This document shows positions 36,803-44,880 of a stretch of 64,000 nt of DNA, in pieces; within the stretch, counting starts at the first letter, position 1, and each line of letters opens with the position of its first letter. The DNA lies in assembly GCF_002160865.1 (NCBI RefSeq), contig NZ_NFLJ01000009.1:16466-80465 (forward strand). Reading direction: 5' to 3'. A program made the translations under genes and the position numbers. This stretch comes from Massiliimicrobium timonense (lineage in GTDB: Bacteria > Bacillota_I > Bacilli_A > Erysipelotrichales > Coprobacillaceae). The notes beneath the pieces are model-generated. The model was not told the origin of the DNA and made no database searches. It was given only the letters and a program-made list of their open reading frames with translations.

Positions 36803-37255
36803 TTATAAACTGTCCTTGTCATTGTATTTGTTTTCTTGTTCTTCTTTAATTAAACTGAAAATTTCTGATTTGTCAATAGTTTCTAACATTTCTTTGCTCA
36901 TTTTTACAACATTTGCTCTAAAATCAATAGCTTCCTGCTTAAATGTATCCATATCCTTAGACAAACCACGCACATATTCCATTGATTCTTTTAAAATCAT
37001 ATTGGCATTTCGTTTGGCTTTTTCAATCAGTTCACTAGCCTCTTTTAAAGCTAGTCTGGCAATTTCTTCATTCGTCTTTTCATGAACTGATATCTTTTTC
37101 ATAAGTAAAGTGTTTTGTTCTTTTAAATCAGTCATTTCTTCTTCCATAGACTGAATGACTTCTTTTTGTTTTTCAATTTCCTGCTTTAATTCTTGAATAC
37201 GGTCATTCACCTCAACAATATTATAACCACGAAATTGCTTATCAAATTGTTCCAA
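36803..37255 (-). CDS. divIVA: DivIVA domain protein
   Basis: Coiled-coil protein that marks curved membrane at poles and septa. FDKQFRGYNIVEVNDRI near the N-terminus is the DivIVA membrane-binding motif; two coiled coils follow (about 20-75 and 85-130). I place the start at TTG 37255 behind GAGGTGGAAAGA. A GTG at 37285 would add ten residues and give the usual distance to FRGY, but has no ribosome site and overlaps ylmH. The shorter start is preferred with moderate confidence. It sits in the usual sepF-ylmH-divIVA-ileS order. Confidence 0.85.
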   Translation of the reverse strand: MEQFDKQFRGYNIVEVNDRIQELKQEIEKQKEVIQSMEEEMTDLKEQNTLLMKKISVHEKTNEEIARLALKEASELIEKAKRNANMILKESMEYVRGLSKDMDTFKQEAIDFRANVVKMSKEMLETIDKSEIFSLIKEEQENKYNDKDSL

Positions 37256-37265
37256 TCTTTCCACC

Positions 37266-38015
37266 TCACTTATAAAAGTATCCACTTACAACATGATTTC
37301 CCTGTCTAGTTTGTTTATTTTCATCGACAATCTTAACACGACCATGATGTTTAAAAGATACCATATCACTATTATGACACAAATAACTTACTTCTTCAAC
37401 AATTTTATAATTGACTTTAACATGTCCGCTACGAATCGCCTCACTAGCCAATTGACGAGAAACCTTAAACATTGCAGACACCACTTTATCTAAACGCATA
37501 CTTGATAAAATAAAAGAACGTGATATATAATCATGAACAATTTCAATATCTTCATAACATTCCTGTAAACGCACTTTTGCTTTTTTTATCTGTTTTAATG
37601 TTTGAGCAATATAGGGATAAGTTTGTTTTGTACAAGCAAAAAAGCAACGTTGACCATCATCAATATCCCCAATACATTCACGTTTAATACCTAAATTCAT
37701 CAATGCCCCTAATATATCTTTGTGATGTATTTTTCCAAACTGTTGATGATAAAGAATTTCTACCAGCTGTATTTCAAAATCATCTTTATCAATCATATAG
37801 TAATCAGGACAGATAATCATACGCTGATTTTCAGCATTGAGAAAACCACCAAAGCTTTCAATTTTTAATTCTTTACCAATAACACTTTTAACAATTTCTC
37901 TTTCATGTGGATTATAGAAAGGTGTTAAAATCATACGTTGATGCTGTAAAGCTTGAAATTGATAATCTAAAATTTTCTTAACAAAAACTTCGTCACCTTT
38001 AAAATGTTCTAACAT
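37266..38015 (-). CDS. ylmH: YlmH-type S4 domain RNA-binding protein
   Basis: RNA-binding protein of 249 aa. The S4 domain is near the C-terminus (about 175-240), with SSMRLDKVVSAMFKVSRQ and SGHVKVNYK. Recent work links YlmH (RqcP2) to ribosome quality control together with RqcH; rqcH is also in this window, about 33 kb away. The ATG at 38015 (MLEHFKGDE) has no visible Shine-Dalgarno sequence and is just downstream of a strong hairpin. The stop codon overlaps the upstream GTG of divIVA. Confidence 0.9.
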   Translation of the reverse strand: MLEHFKGDEVFVKKILDYQFQALQHQRMILTPFYNPHEREIVKSVIGKELKIESFGGFLNAENQRMIICPDYYMIDKDDFEIQLVEILYHQQFGKIHHKDILGALMNLGIKRECIGDIDDGQRCFFACTKQTYPYIAQTLKQIKKAKVRLQECYEDIEIVHDYISRSFILSSMRLDKVVSAMFKVSRQLASEAIRSGHVKVNYKIVEEVSYLCHNSDMVSFKHHGRVKIVDENKQTRQGNHVVSGYFYK

Positions 38016-38018
38016 CAA

Positions 38019-38058
38019 TCAAAAAGAAAGTATTAGTAAGCAAAGCTTACTAATACTT
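38019..38058 (-). terminator. Strong terminator-like hairpin between sepF and ylmH
   Basis: Perfect 14-bp stem AAGTATTAGTAAGC/GCTTACTAATACTT with a three-base loop, then TCTTTTTG on the minus strand. It ends about 12 bases before the ylmH start. Confidence 0.75.
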
Positions 38059-38060
38059 GT

Positions 38061-38495
38061 TTATTCTTCTTTTTCAGACTCATCCATTGTAATATTGCCA
38101 GATACGCCAATATTTTTAGGAGTACATAAGAAAATTTTAGGTCCAATTTGTTGAATATCACCTTCAATTGCAAAAATAACACCACTTAAGAAATCAATCA
38201 CACGTTTTGACTGTTCTTTTTGTAAACGATGTAAATTCACAACTGCTGCTCTTTTTTGTTTTAAATACGTCGCAATTTCCTGTGTTTCTTTATATGCACG
38301 TGGTTCAAACAAAATCAAATGACTATCTTTATTTGCACTTAATGCTTTCATTGCATCAGTTGTTTTTGTAGATTTTGCTTTTTCAAACAAACTTGTTTTT
38401 CCATTGTCTTCTTCCTGATCTATTTCTTGATTTTCATAAACATCATCATCGTCTTCTTCAAAAAACCATTTCTTTACTTTTTCACCGTATCCCAT
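38061..38495 (-). CDS. sepF: Cell division protein SepF
   Basis: FtsZ-bundling membrane anchor of the divisome, 144 aa. The N-terminal amphipathic helix (MGYGEKVKKWFFEE) binds membrane; an acidic linker follows (about 15-50); the SepF core (about 55-135) contains HLILFEPRAYKETQEIA and VVNLHRLQKEQSKRVIDFLSG. The ATG follows AAGGAGGTTACCTC. An extended -10, TGATATAAT, lies about 28 bp upstream. Confidence 0.93.
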   Translation of the reverse strand: MGYGEKVKKWFFEEDDDDVYENQEIDQEEDNGKTSLFEKAKSTKTTDAMKALSANKDSHLILFEPRAYKETQEIATYLKQKRAAVVNLHRLQKEQSKRVIDFLSGVIFAIEGDIQQIGPKIFLCTPKNIGVSGNITMDESEKEE

Positions 38496-38522
38496 GAGGT
38501 AACCTCCTTACATCTATACATC

Positions 38523-38531
38523 ATTATATCA
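38523..38531 (-). promoter_or_regulatory. Extended -10 of sepF
   Basis: TGATATAAT on the minus strand; -35 is weak. Confidence 0.5.
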
Positions 38532-38588
38532 TATAATATGTATGAAAAAAAGAGGAAAATACGGGAAATATTACATCACTTAAAGGAT

Positions 38589-38831
38589 TTAAGAACATTC
38601 TACATGAACAAGAATAACATCTTCTCCAATCGTTATAATATGCTCGATAGGAATAACAATGGCTGGTGGCCCTTTAAAAAAACAAATAAACTTAAAAGCT
38701 GAAAAACGTTCAACAATCAAAGCCTGTATACATTGACAAAGCGGATCTATTTCTAAATCAACAACATATCCTATTTTACATCCCGTTGAAGCATCAATAA
38801 CATCCTTGCTTTGTAAAGCTAAAAAACGCAT
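38589..38831 (-). CDS. YlmC/YmxH family PRC-barrel sporulation protein
   Basis: An 80-residue PRC-barrel protein of the family found next to sigG in most spore formers. LALQSKDVIDASTGCKIGYVVDLEID is split over a typical barrel strand pair; the C-terminus is HIITIGEDVILVHV. Function is unknown beyond its conserved sporulation-linked position. The ATG follows AGGGGTGATAGA. It lies 25 bases after sigG. Confidence 0.85.
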   Translation of the reverse strand: MRFLALQSKDVIDASTGCKIGYVVDLEIDPLCQCIQALIVERFSAFKFICFFKGPPAIVIPIEHIITIGEDVILVHVECS

Positions 38832-38856
38832 TCTATCACCCCTATAATATATGCCA

Positions 38857-39639
38857 TTATCTGGTCATATATTTCTTTAAATGGGATAAAGCCTGTTTTT
38901 CTATGCGTGAAACCTGTGCCTGTGAAATCATTAAGTCCTTAGCAATTTCACTTTGTGTAAAGCCTTCAAAATAACGTTCTTTGATAATGCGTAATTCTTT
39001 TTGATCGAGATGATGCATAGCTTTTTGTAAATCAATCGATCTTTGCATATCATCCATAGCGTTATGATGGTCAGGAATTTGACTTTCTAAATCAATCGGA
39101 CCATTTCCATCATTTTGAACTTCCTGAGATAAAGAAGATACATTATGTGTCGATGACAGAGCTTCAACAAGCGTATATTCGTCTATTTTCAATAAACGGG
39201 ACAGTTCTTGAAAAGAAGCTTCACGATGATGTTTTTTCAAATAATCTTCATTCATCACTAAAGCCTTATAAGCAATATCTCGTAAAGAACGTGGAATACG
39301 CATAGGTGAACTTTCTCGTAAGTAGCGTTTCATTTCTCCTAATATCAAAGGAACCGCATAGGTAGAAAATCGAACTTCTAAAGACGTATCAAAATGATCG
39401 ATAGCTTTGATTAACCCAATGACACCAACTTGAAATAAATCATCTAAATTACTCACACGCTGTTGATATTTTTGAACAAGAGATAAAACCAGTTTTAAAT
39501 TAGAAAGAACAAGTTTTTCTTTTATCTGTGGGTCTTGATTTTGTTGATATAATTTCAACAATTCCATTGTTTGATGATATGATAACTGTTCAAATCGTTC
39601 AACATCATTTCCATTCAAATCAACTTTATATCTTGACAT
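38857..39639 (-). CDS. sigG: Sporulation sigma factor SigG
   Basis: Late forespore sigma factor, 260 aa. MSRYKVDLNG at the N-terminus matches the SigG opening. Region 2 is KLVLSNLKLVLSLVQKY and DDLFQVGVIGLIKAIDHFD; FSTYAVPLILGEMKRYLRE is region 2.4; region 4 is FTQSEIAKDLMISQAQVSRIEK. The ATG follows GAGGAGTTGAATCC. A GAATA-N15-GGAGAAACT element upstream fits a sigma-F promoter, as expected from B. subtilis. Confidence 0.95.
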   Translation of the reverse strand: MSRYKVDLNGNDVERFEQLSYHQTMELLKLYQQNQDPQIKEKLVLSNLKLVLSLVQKYQQRVSNLDDLFQVGVIGLIKAIDHFDTSLEVRFSTYAVPLILGEMKRYLRESSPMRIPRSLRDIAYKALVMNEDYLKKHHREASFQELSRLLKIDEYTLVEALSSTHNVSSLSQEVQNDGNGPIDLESQIPDHHNAMDDMQRSIDLQKAMHHLDQKELRIIKERYFEGFTQSEIAKDLMISQAQVSRIEKQALSHLKKYMTR

Positions 39640-39660
39640 GGATTCAACTCCTCATAACAG

Positions 39661-39689
39661 AGTTTCTCCATTTTTATTTGACATTATTC
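39661..39689 (-). promoter_or_regulatory. Candidate sigma-F promoter of sigG
   Basis: GAATA (39685-39689), 15 bp, GGAGAAACT (39661-39669) on the minus strand, close to the B. subtilis sigma-F pattern (about GYWTA, 15-16 bp, GGnnAnAnT). Predicted start about 15 nt before the sigG ATG. Confidence 0.5.
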
Positions 39690-40376
39690 ATCATCTTTCA
39701 ATTTATTTCTTAATTTTTTTATAATTTTTTTCTCCAGTCTTGAAATATATGATTGAGAAATTCCCAATATTTCAGCCACATCTTTTTGTGTTAATTCTTC
39801 ATGCCCTATCAAACCATAACGCATCATTAAAATTTGTTGTTCTCTAGGATTTAAATAATGCAAAGCATGATAAAATTTTTCCTTTTGATCATTATGTTCA
39901 ATCTCATCTTGAACAATATCTTTATCCGTACCAATAATATCTGATAATAAGAGTTCATTTCCATCATAATCAACATTTAATGGTTCATCTAAAGAGATTT
40001 CTTGTCTTAATTTATTATTTTTTCTTAAAAACATGAGAATTTCATTTTCAATACAACGTGAAGCATATGTCGCCAATTTAATATTTTTATCCATATTAAA
40101 AGTATTCACTGCTTTAACCAGCCCAATCGTTCCAATACTAATTAAATCCTCAATATTTCCATTTTGCATAGAATCATACTTTTTAGCTACATAGACAACT
40201 AACCTTAAGTTATGTTCAATCAGTAAATCTTTAGCATCTTCATCACCATTTTGTAGTTTTAATAAGGCTTCCTTTTCTTCTTTTCCCTTTAAAGGTGCTT
40301 TTAATACATCATGTCTACCAATATAAAACAGTGATTTCTTTTTAGTAAACCATTCCTTTAACAACAGTAAAATCAT
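39684..40376 (-). CDS. sigE: Sporulation sigma factor SigE precursor
   Basis: Mother-cell sigma factor, 230 aa including a short pro-sequence. [14 protein letters not shown] at about residues 16-29 matches the processing region of pro-SigE (YYIGG in B. subtilis). Region 2 is [15 protein letters not shown] and [16 protein letters not shown]; region 4 is [15 protein letters not shown] and [21 protein letters not shown]. The pro-sequence is roughly ten residues shorter than in B. subtilis. The ATG overlaps the spoIIGA stop by four bases and follows GGGAGGGTTATT. Confidence 0.96.
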   Translation of the reverse strand: MILLLLKEWFTKKKSLFYIGRHDVLKAPLKGKEEKEALLKLQNGDEDAKDLLIEHNLRLVVYVAKKYDSMQNGNIEDLISIGTIGLVKAVNTFNMDKNIKLATYASRCIENEILMFLRKNNKLRQEISLDEPLNVDYDGNELLLSDIIGTDKDIVQDEIEHNDQKEKFYHALHYLNPREQQILMMRYGLIGHEELTQKDVAEILGISQSYISRLEKKIIKKLRNKLKDDE

Positions 40377-41092
40377 AATAACCCTCCCATTAATTGTTGA
40401 TTTAAAATACAGTCATACTGCGATGATGATATAATCCCAGCATAAACATTGTGCAGTTTTTGATTATGAATCGTAATATCCGACAATAGAATTAAATCAA
40501 TCCGTTCTTGTTGACTGGCTGTTTCAATCCATATTTGATCAATCACTGAATAATTGCCGACTATCTCACGATTCAAAAAAATAACTGGACTGCCTCGATA
40601 TGTGACTTGATTCCCATTATCAATAAACCCTTCATAGATTTTTCCTTGTAAACAGACTTTAACGCTTTGATGATGAATGCGTTGACGCGATAAATACACA
40701 TAAAAATAACTGATAATGATCACTATCAAAGCAATAACAAATAAATATGAAAATTGACATTCTTCAATAAGAAGCACACCTTGAAATATAATCGATGATG
40801 GTAGAAGCCATTGAACAAATGAAAGAATAGAAAAATAAATAAATAAGTAAACTGGATAATAAATATAAATCAACCGTCTAAAATAAAAAAACGTTAATAT
40901 AAAATCATAAACCAGTAAAAAACCTGTAAACAAATCTACAAATAAAAAAACAATAGAGATATTATATGTGAAAACATATAAGCAAAGTTTTTTGATTGTT
41001 ATTTGAATATTTAACAAAAAAGATAATATTTCAAAACATAATAATATAAGAATTGCATTCATGAAATATGTGACTTCTATATAAACATTCAT
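40373..41092 (-). CDS. spoIIGA: Sporulation sigma-E processing peptidase SpoIIGA
   Basis: Membrane aspartic protease that activates pro-SigE, about 239 aa. Five hydrophobic segments fill residues about 8-145, and the cytoplasmic domain has [17 protein letters not shown], where Asp in the DxGN motif is the catalytic residue. The normal DTGN is DNGN here. I start at ATG 41092, behind GAGGGTGATCAAG; the in-frame GTG three codons up lies inside that site. It forms the classic spoIIGA-sigE pair. Confidence 0.92.
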   Translation of the reverse strand: MNVYIEVTYFMNAILILLCFEILSFLLNIQITIKKLCLYVFTYNISIVFLFVDLFTGFLLVYDFILTFFYFRRLIYIYYPVYLFIYFSILSFVQWLLPSSIIFQGVLLIEECQFSYLFVIALIVIIISYFYVYLSRQRIHHQSVKVCLQGKIYEGFIDNGNQVTYRGSPVIFLNREIVGNYSVIDQIWIETASQQERIDLILLSDITIHNQKLHNVYAGIISSSQYDCILNQQLMGGLL

Positions 41093-41109
41093 CTTGATCA
41101 CCCTCTTTC

Positions 41110-41142
41110 ATTATAGAGAAATCAAGATAAAAATGATGTCAA
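41110..41142 (-). promoter_or_regulatory. spoIIG-like promoter with long spacer and possible 0A box
   Basis: TTGACA (41137-41142) and TATAAT (41110-41115) on the minus strand are 21 bp apart. The opposite strand of the -35 reads TGTCAAA, one change from the Spo0A box TGTCGAA. The layout recalls B. subtilis spoIIG, whose promoter has a 22-bp spacer. Confidence 0.5.
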
Positions 41143-41176
41143 AAAAAGATTGAAAGTATAATCACTTTCAATCTTT
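41141..41176 (-). terminator. Terminator after nifJ
   Basis: 13-bp stem AAAGATTGAAAGT/ACTTTCAATCTTT followed by TTTT on the minus strand. Its end overlaps the -35 of spoIIGA. Confidence 0.8.
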
Positions 41177-41183
41177 CATATCA

Positions 41184-44100
41184 CTATTCATTAGCCATAA
41201 CATCTAAACGATGACGACGTTTCATAGCATCTTTTTCACATTTATCCATTAATCCTTCGGCATGTTCTGGATTGACTTTAGATAATTGAGCGAATCTGTT
41301 TTCACTTAATAAGAAATCTTTGAATTTTGTGAAATCAGGTTCTTTAGAATCTAACTGTAATGGATTCTTTCCTTGTTCTTCTAAACGAGGATCATATCTT
41401 AATAAGTTGAAGTATCCACATTCAACAGCACGTTTTTGTTGTTGTTGATGATTTGCTAAACCACCTTTAATACCATGTTCCATACATGGAGAATAAGCAA
41501 TAATTAATGATGGTCCATCATAAGCTTCTGCTTCTTTGAAAGCTTTAATTGTCTGCATTGGATTTGCTCCCATAGCCACTTGTGCTACATAAACATGTCC
41601 ATATGCCATAGCAATTTGTGCTAAATCTTTTTTGGCAACTGTTTTTCCACCAGCAGTAAATTTAGCGATAGATCCAGCTTGTGAAGATTTAGAAGATTGT
41701 CCACCAGTATTTGAATAAACTTCTGTATCAAGAACTAAGATATTAACATTTTGATCATTAGCAAGAACATGGTCTAATCCACCATAACCGATGTCATAAG
41801 CCCATCCATCTCCACCAATAATCCATTGAGATTTTGTAACAAGTTCACCTTTCATATCTAATAATTCTTTGATACCTTCACATTTTGAAGCTTCAACTAA
41901 AGATACTAATTGATCATAGAGTTTTCTTTCTTCAACTCTTTGACCTTTAACACTTGCATATTGATCTAATACAGTTTGAAGTTCTGGTTCACATTCAGCT
42001 TTATTTCCTTCAATGATTTCTAAGATACGTTTAGCCATATAATTTTCAGCTAATTTCATACCAAATCCATATTCAGCATTATCTTCAAATAATGAGTTAG
42101 CCCATGCAGGTCCTTGTCCATTTTCATCAATTGTACAAGGTGTTGAAGGTGTAGAACCACTATAGATTGAACTACATCCAGTTGCATTCGCAATTCTCAT
42201 ATCAGCTCCAAATAACTGAGAAGCCAGACGATAATATGGTGTTTCACCACATCCACCACAAGCACCAGATACTTCAAAGTATGGACGCATGAATCCCACA
42301 CCTTTGACTGTTGTTGTTGGGTAGCGATCAGCTTTATATGTCACTTTTGAATAAATATGATCAGCTAAAGAAGCATGTGGTAATTCTTCTTTTACTGGCA
42401 CCATAGATAAAGCTTTCTTTCCAGCTTTACCTGGACATTCAGTCACACATAATCCACAACCAACACAGTTATCTGGAGAAACTTGGATACGATAAACTAA
42501 TCCATCAACATTTCTACCAATTGGTTTTAAAACATCATTTGAAATATCTTCTGGCATAGCTTTCATTTCATCTTCATCAATTAAGAAAGCACGAATTGTT
42601 GCATGAGGACAAACCATAACACAGTTATTACATTGGATACAGTTTTCTTTTTCCCAACGTGGTACATCAATAGCAATCGCACGTTTTTCTTTAATCGCAA
42701 CACCAGATTTCATTGAACCATCTAATTTATCCATAAATGCTGAAACAGGTAAATCATAACCATCTAAGGCATTGATTGGTGCAACGAAGTTATCAAAGTA
42801 ATCGTCACCAGTTCTTGTTCTTGTAGAAGTCACTGTTAAATCAGACCAGCTGGTATCAACAGGTACTTCAACAATCGCATCTTTTCCAGCATCAATAGCT
42901 TTATAGTTCATTTCAACAATAGCGTCACCTTTTTTACCATATGTTTTTTTAGCCATAGCTTTCATATATTCAACAGCTTTATCAACTGGTAAAATCTGTG
43001 GATTTAATGCAAAGAATGCAGATTGAAGAATTGTATTTGTATGTCTTCCCATACCAATTTCACTAGCAATCTTTGTAGCATTAATGATATAGAATTTCGC
43101 ATTCTTATCAGCTAATTGTTTCTTTAATTTATTTGGTAAATAATCAACAATTTCTTTTTCATCAAATTCTGTATTTAATAAGAATGTTCCACCATTCTTT
43201 AAGTTTTTCAACATATCATATTTCAATACATAGTTATCTAATGAACATGAAATAAAGTCAGCATTATTGACATAATATGTTGCACGAATTGGTGTATGAC
43301 CAAATCTTAAGTTAGAACGAGTTGCTCCACCTGCTTTTTTACTATCATATGCAAAATAAGCCTGTGAATATAAATCTGTATGATCACCAATAATCTTAAT
43401 AGAAGATTTATTTGCTGACACTGTTCCATCTGATCCTAAACCATAGAATAAACAAGATGTATAATCTGCATCAACATGGAAGTTTTCATCTTCTTTTAAT
43501 GATAGATGAGTTACATCATCATTAATACCAATTGTAAATGATGTAAATGGATTTTCATCTAATAAATGATCGTAAACAGCTTTGATTTGACGTGGTGTTG
43601 TATCTTTAGAACCCATACCATAACGTCCACCAATCACTTTGATCTTTGTATCTTTTAAAACTGAACATACATCTAAGTATAATGGTTCACCAGTTGCTCC
43701 CATTTCTTTTGTACGATCTAATACAGCAACTTTTTCTACAGTTTCTGGTAAAACACTTAATAAATATTTTGGTGAGAATGGACGATAGAGATGAACTTTA
43801 ACTAATCCAACACGATCTCCACGTTTATTCATTTCATCAATTGTTTCTTTAATTGTTTCAGTCACAGAACCCATTGCAATAATAACACGTGATGCATCTT
43901 TTGCTCCATAATATGTAAATGGTGCATATTCACGACCAGTGATTTCTGAAATCTTTTTCATGTAGTCAGCAACAACTTCCACAACAGCTTCATAATGTTT
44001 ATTTTGTGCTTCTCTACCTTGGAAATAAATATCATCGTTTTCTGCTCCACCACGTTCAATTGGATTTGTATGTGGATTTAATGCTTGAGCTTTAAATTTC

Positions 44101-44702
44101 TTTAATGCTTCTTTATCTAATAAACTTTCTAAAACATCATAATCCATGACTTCTACTTTTTGAATTTCATGAGAAGTTCTAAATCCATCAAAGAAATGAA
44201 TCACAGGAACACTCGCTTTAATTGCAGTTAAATGTGCAATACCTCCTAAATCCATAACTTCCTGAACGCTATGAGAACAAATCATAGGAACACCAATTTG
44301 ACGACATGCATAAATATCTTGATGATCCCCAAAAATATTTAAAGCACGTGTTGCTAAAGCTCTGGCAGCCACGTGGAATACACCAGGCAATAATTCACCT
44401 TGAATTTTATACAAGTTTGGTATCATCAATAATAAACCTTGAGATGCCGTAAATGTAGTTGCTAACGCACCACCTTGCAATGCTCCATGTACAGCTCCAG
44501 CAGCTCCAGCTTCTGACTGCATTTCGATAACATTAACTGCTGAACCAAAAATATTTTTCTTTCCTTGAGCAGCCCATGTTTCCGCATTTTCAGCCATTGG
44601 AGAAGATGGTGTAATTGGATAAATACTAGCAACTTCACTAAATGCATATGCGACATGTGCAGCAGCAGTATTTCCATCCATTGATAAATACTTTTTAGAC
44701 AT
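41184..44702 (-). CDS. nifJ: Pyruvate:ferredoxin (flavodoxin) oxidoreductase
   Basis: Anaerobic conversion of pyruvate to acetyl-CoA and CO2 with reduced ferredoxin; single-chain form of 1172 aa. Domain order: pyrimidine-binding TPP domain (about 1-240), domain II, CoA-binding part, two [4Fe-4S] clusters (CIQCNNCVMVCPH and CVGCGLCVTECPG, about 690-760), then the TPP-pyrophosphate domain with CGGCGETPYYR and GDGWAYDIGYGGLDHV. The last Cys ligands for the third cluster are present. The ATG follows AGGAGGAAAGAAAAT. Divergent from PFK. Confidence 0.97.
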   Translation of the reverse strand: MSKKYLSMDGNTAAAHVAYAFSEVASIYPITPSSPMAENAETWAAQGKKNIFGSAVNVIEMQSEAGAAGAVHGALQGGALATTFTASQGLLLMIPNLYKIQGELLPGVFHVAARALATRALNIFGDHQDIYACRQIGVPMICSHSVQEVMDLGGIAHLTAIKASVPVIHFFDGFRTSHEIQKVEVMDYDVLESLLDKEALKKFKAQALNPHTNPIERGGAENDDIYFQGREAQNKHYEAVVEVVADYMKKISEITGREYAPFTYYGAKDASRVIIAMGSVTETIKETIDEMNKRGDRVGLVKVHLYRPFSPKYLLSVLPETVEKVAVLDRTKEMGATGEPLYLDVCSVLKDTKIKVIGGRYGMGSKDTTPRQIKAVYDHLLDENPFTSFTIGINDDVTHLSLKEDENFHVDADYTSCLFYGLGSDGTVSANKSSIKIIGDHTDLYSQAYFAYDSKKAGGATRSNLRFGHTPIRATYYVNNADFISCSLDNYVLKYDMLKNLKNGGTFLLNTEFDEKEIVDYLPNKLKKQLADKNAKFYIINATKIASEIGMGRHTNTILQSAFFALNPQILPVDKAVEYMKAMAKKTYGKKGDAIVEMNYKAIDAGKDAIVEVPVDTSWSDLTVTSTRTRTGDDYFDNFVAPINALDGYDLPVSAFMDKLDGSMKSGVAIKEKRAIAIDVPRWEKENCIQCNNCVMVCPHATIRAFLIDEDEMKAMPEDISNDVLKPIGRNVDGLVYRIQVSPDNCVGCGLCVTECPGKAGKKALSMVPVKEELPHASLADHIYSKVTYKADRYPTTTVKGVGFMRPYFEVSGACGGCGETPYYRLASQLFGADMRIANATGCSSIYSGSTPSTPCTIDENGQGPAWANSLFEDNAEYGFGMKLAENYMAKRILEIIEGNKAECEPELQTVLDQYASVKGQRVEERKLYDQLVSLVEASKCEGIKELLDMKGELVTKSQWIIGGDGWAYDIGYGGLDHVLANDQNVNILVLDTEVYSNTGGQSSKSSQAGSIAKFTAGGKTVAKKDLAQIAMAYGHVYVAQVAMGANPMQTIKAFKEAEAYDGPSLIIAYSPCMEHGIKGGLANHQQQQKRAVECGYFNLLRYDPRLEEQGKNPLQLDSKEPDFTKFKDFLLSENRFAQLSKVNPEHAEGLMDKCEKDAMKRRHRLDVMANE

Positions 44703-44880
44703 AATTTTCTTTCCTCCTATACCCTATAGTATACTCTTATTGATAAGAAATTTCCATAAGAAAACTTTATTTTCATCATAAACTCATAAAAATCTCAATA
44801 TTTTCTATTTCTTGTCAAATCCACTTTTTTTATCAATCAAAAAATGATAGAATAATGGCGAAAAATGAAAGGAGTCACGC

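Noticed and set aside
38427..38702. 91-codon plus-strand frame between sepF and ymxH
   Set aside because: It overlaps both genes antisense; no ribosome site.
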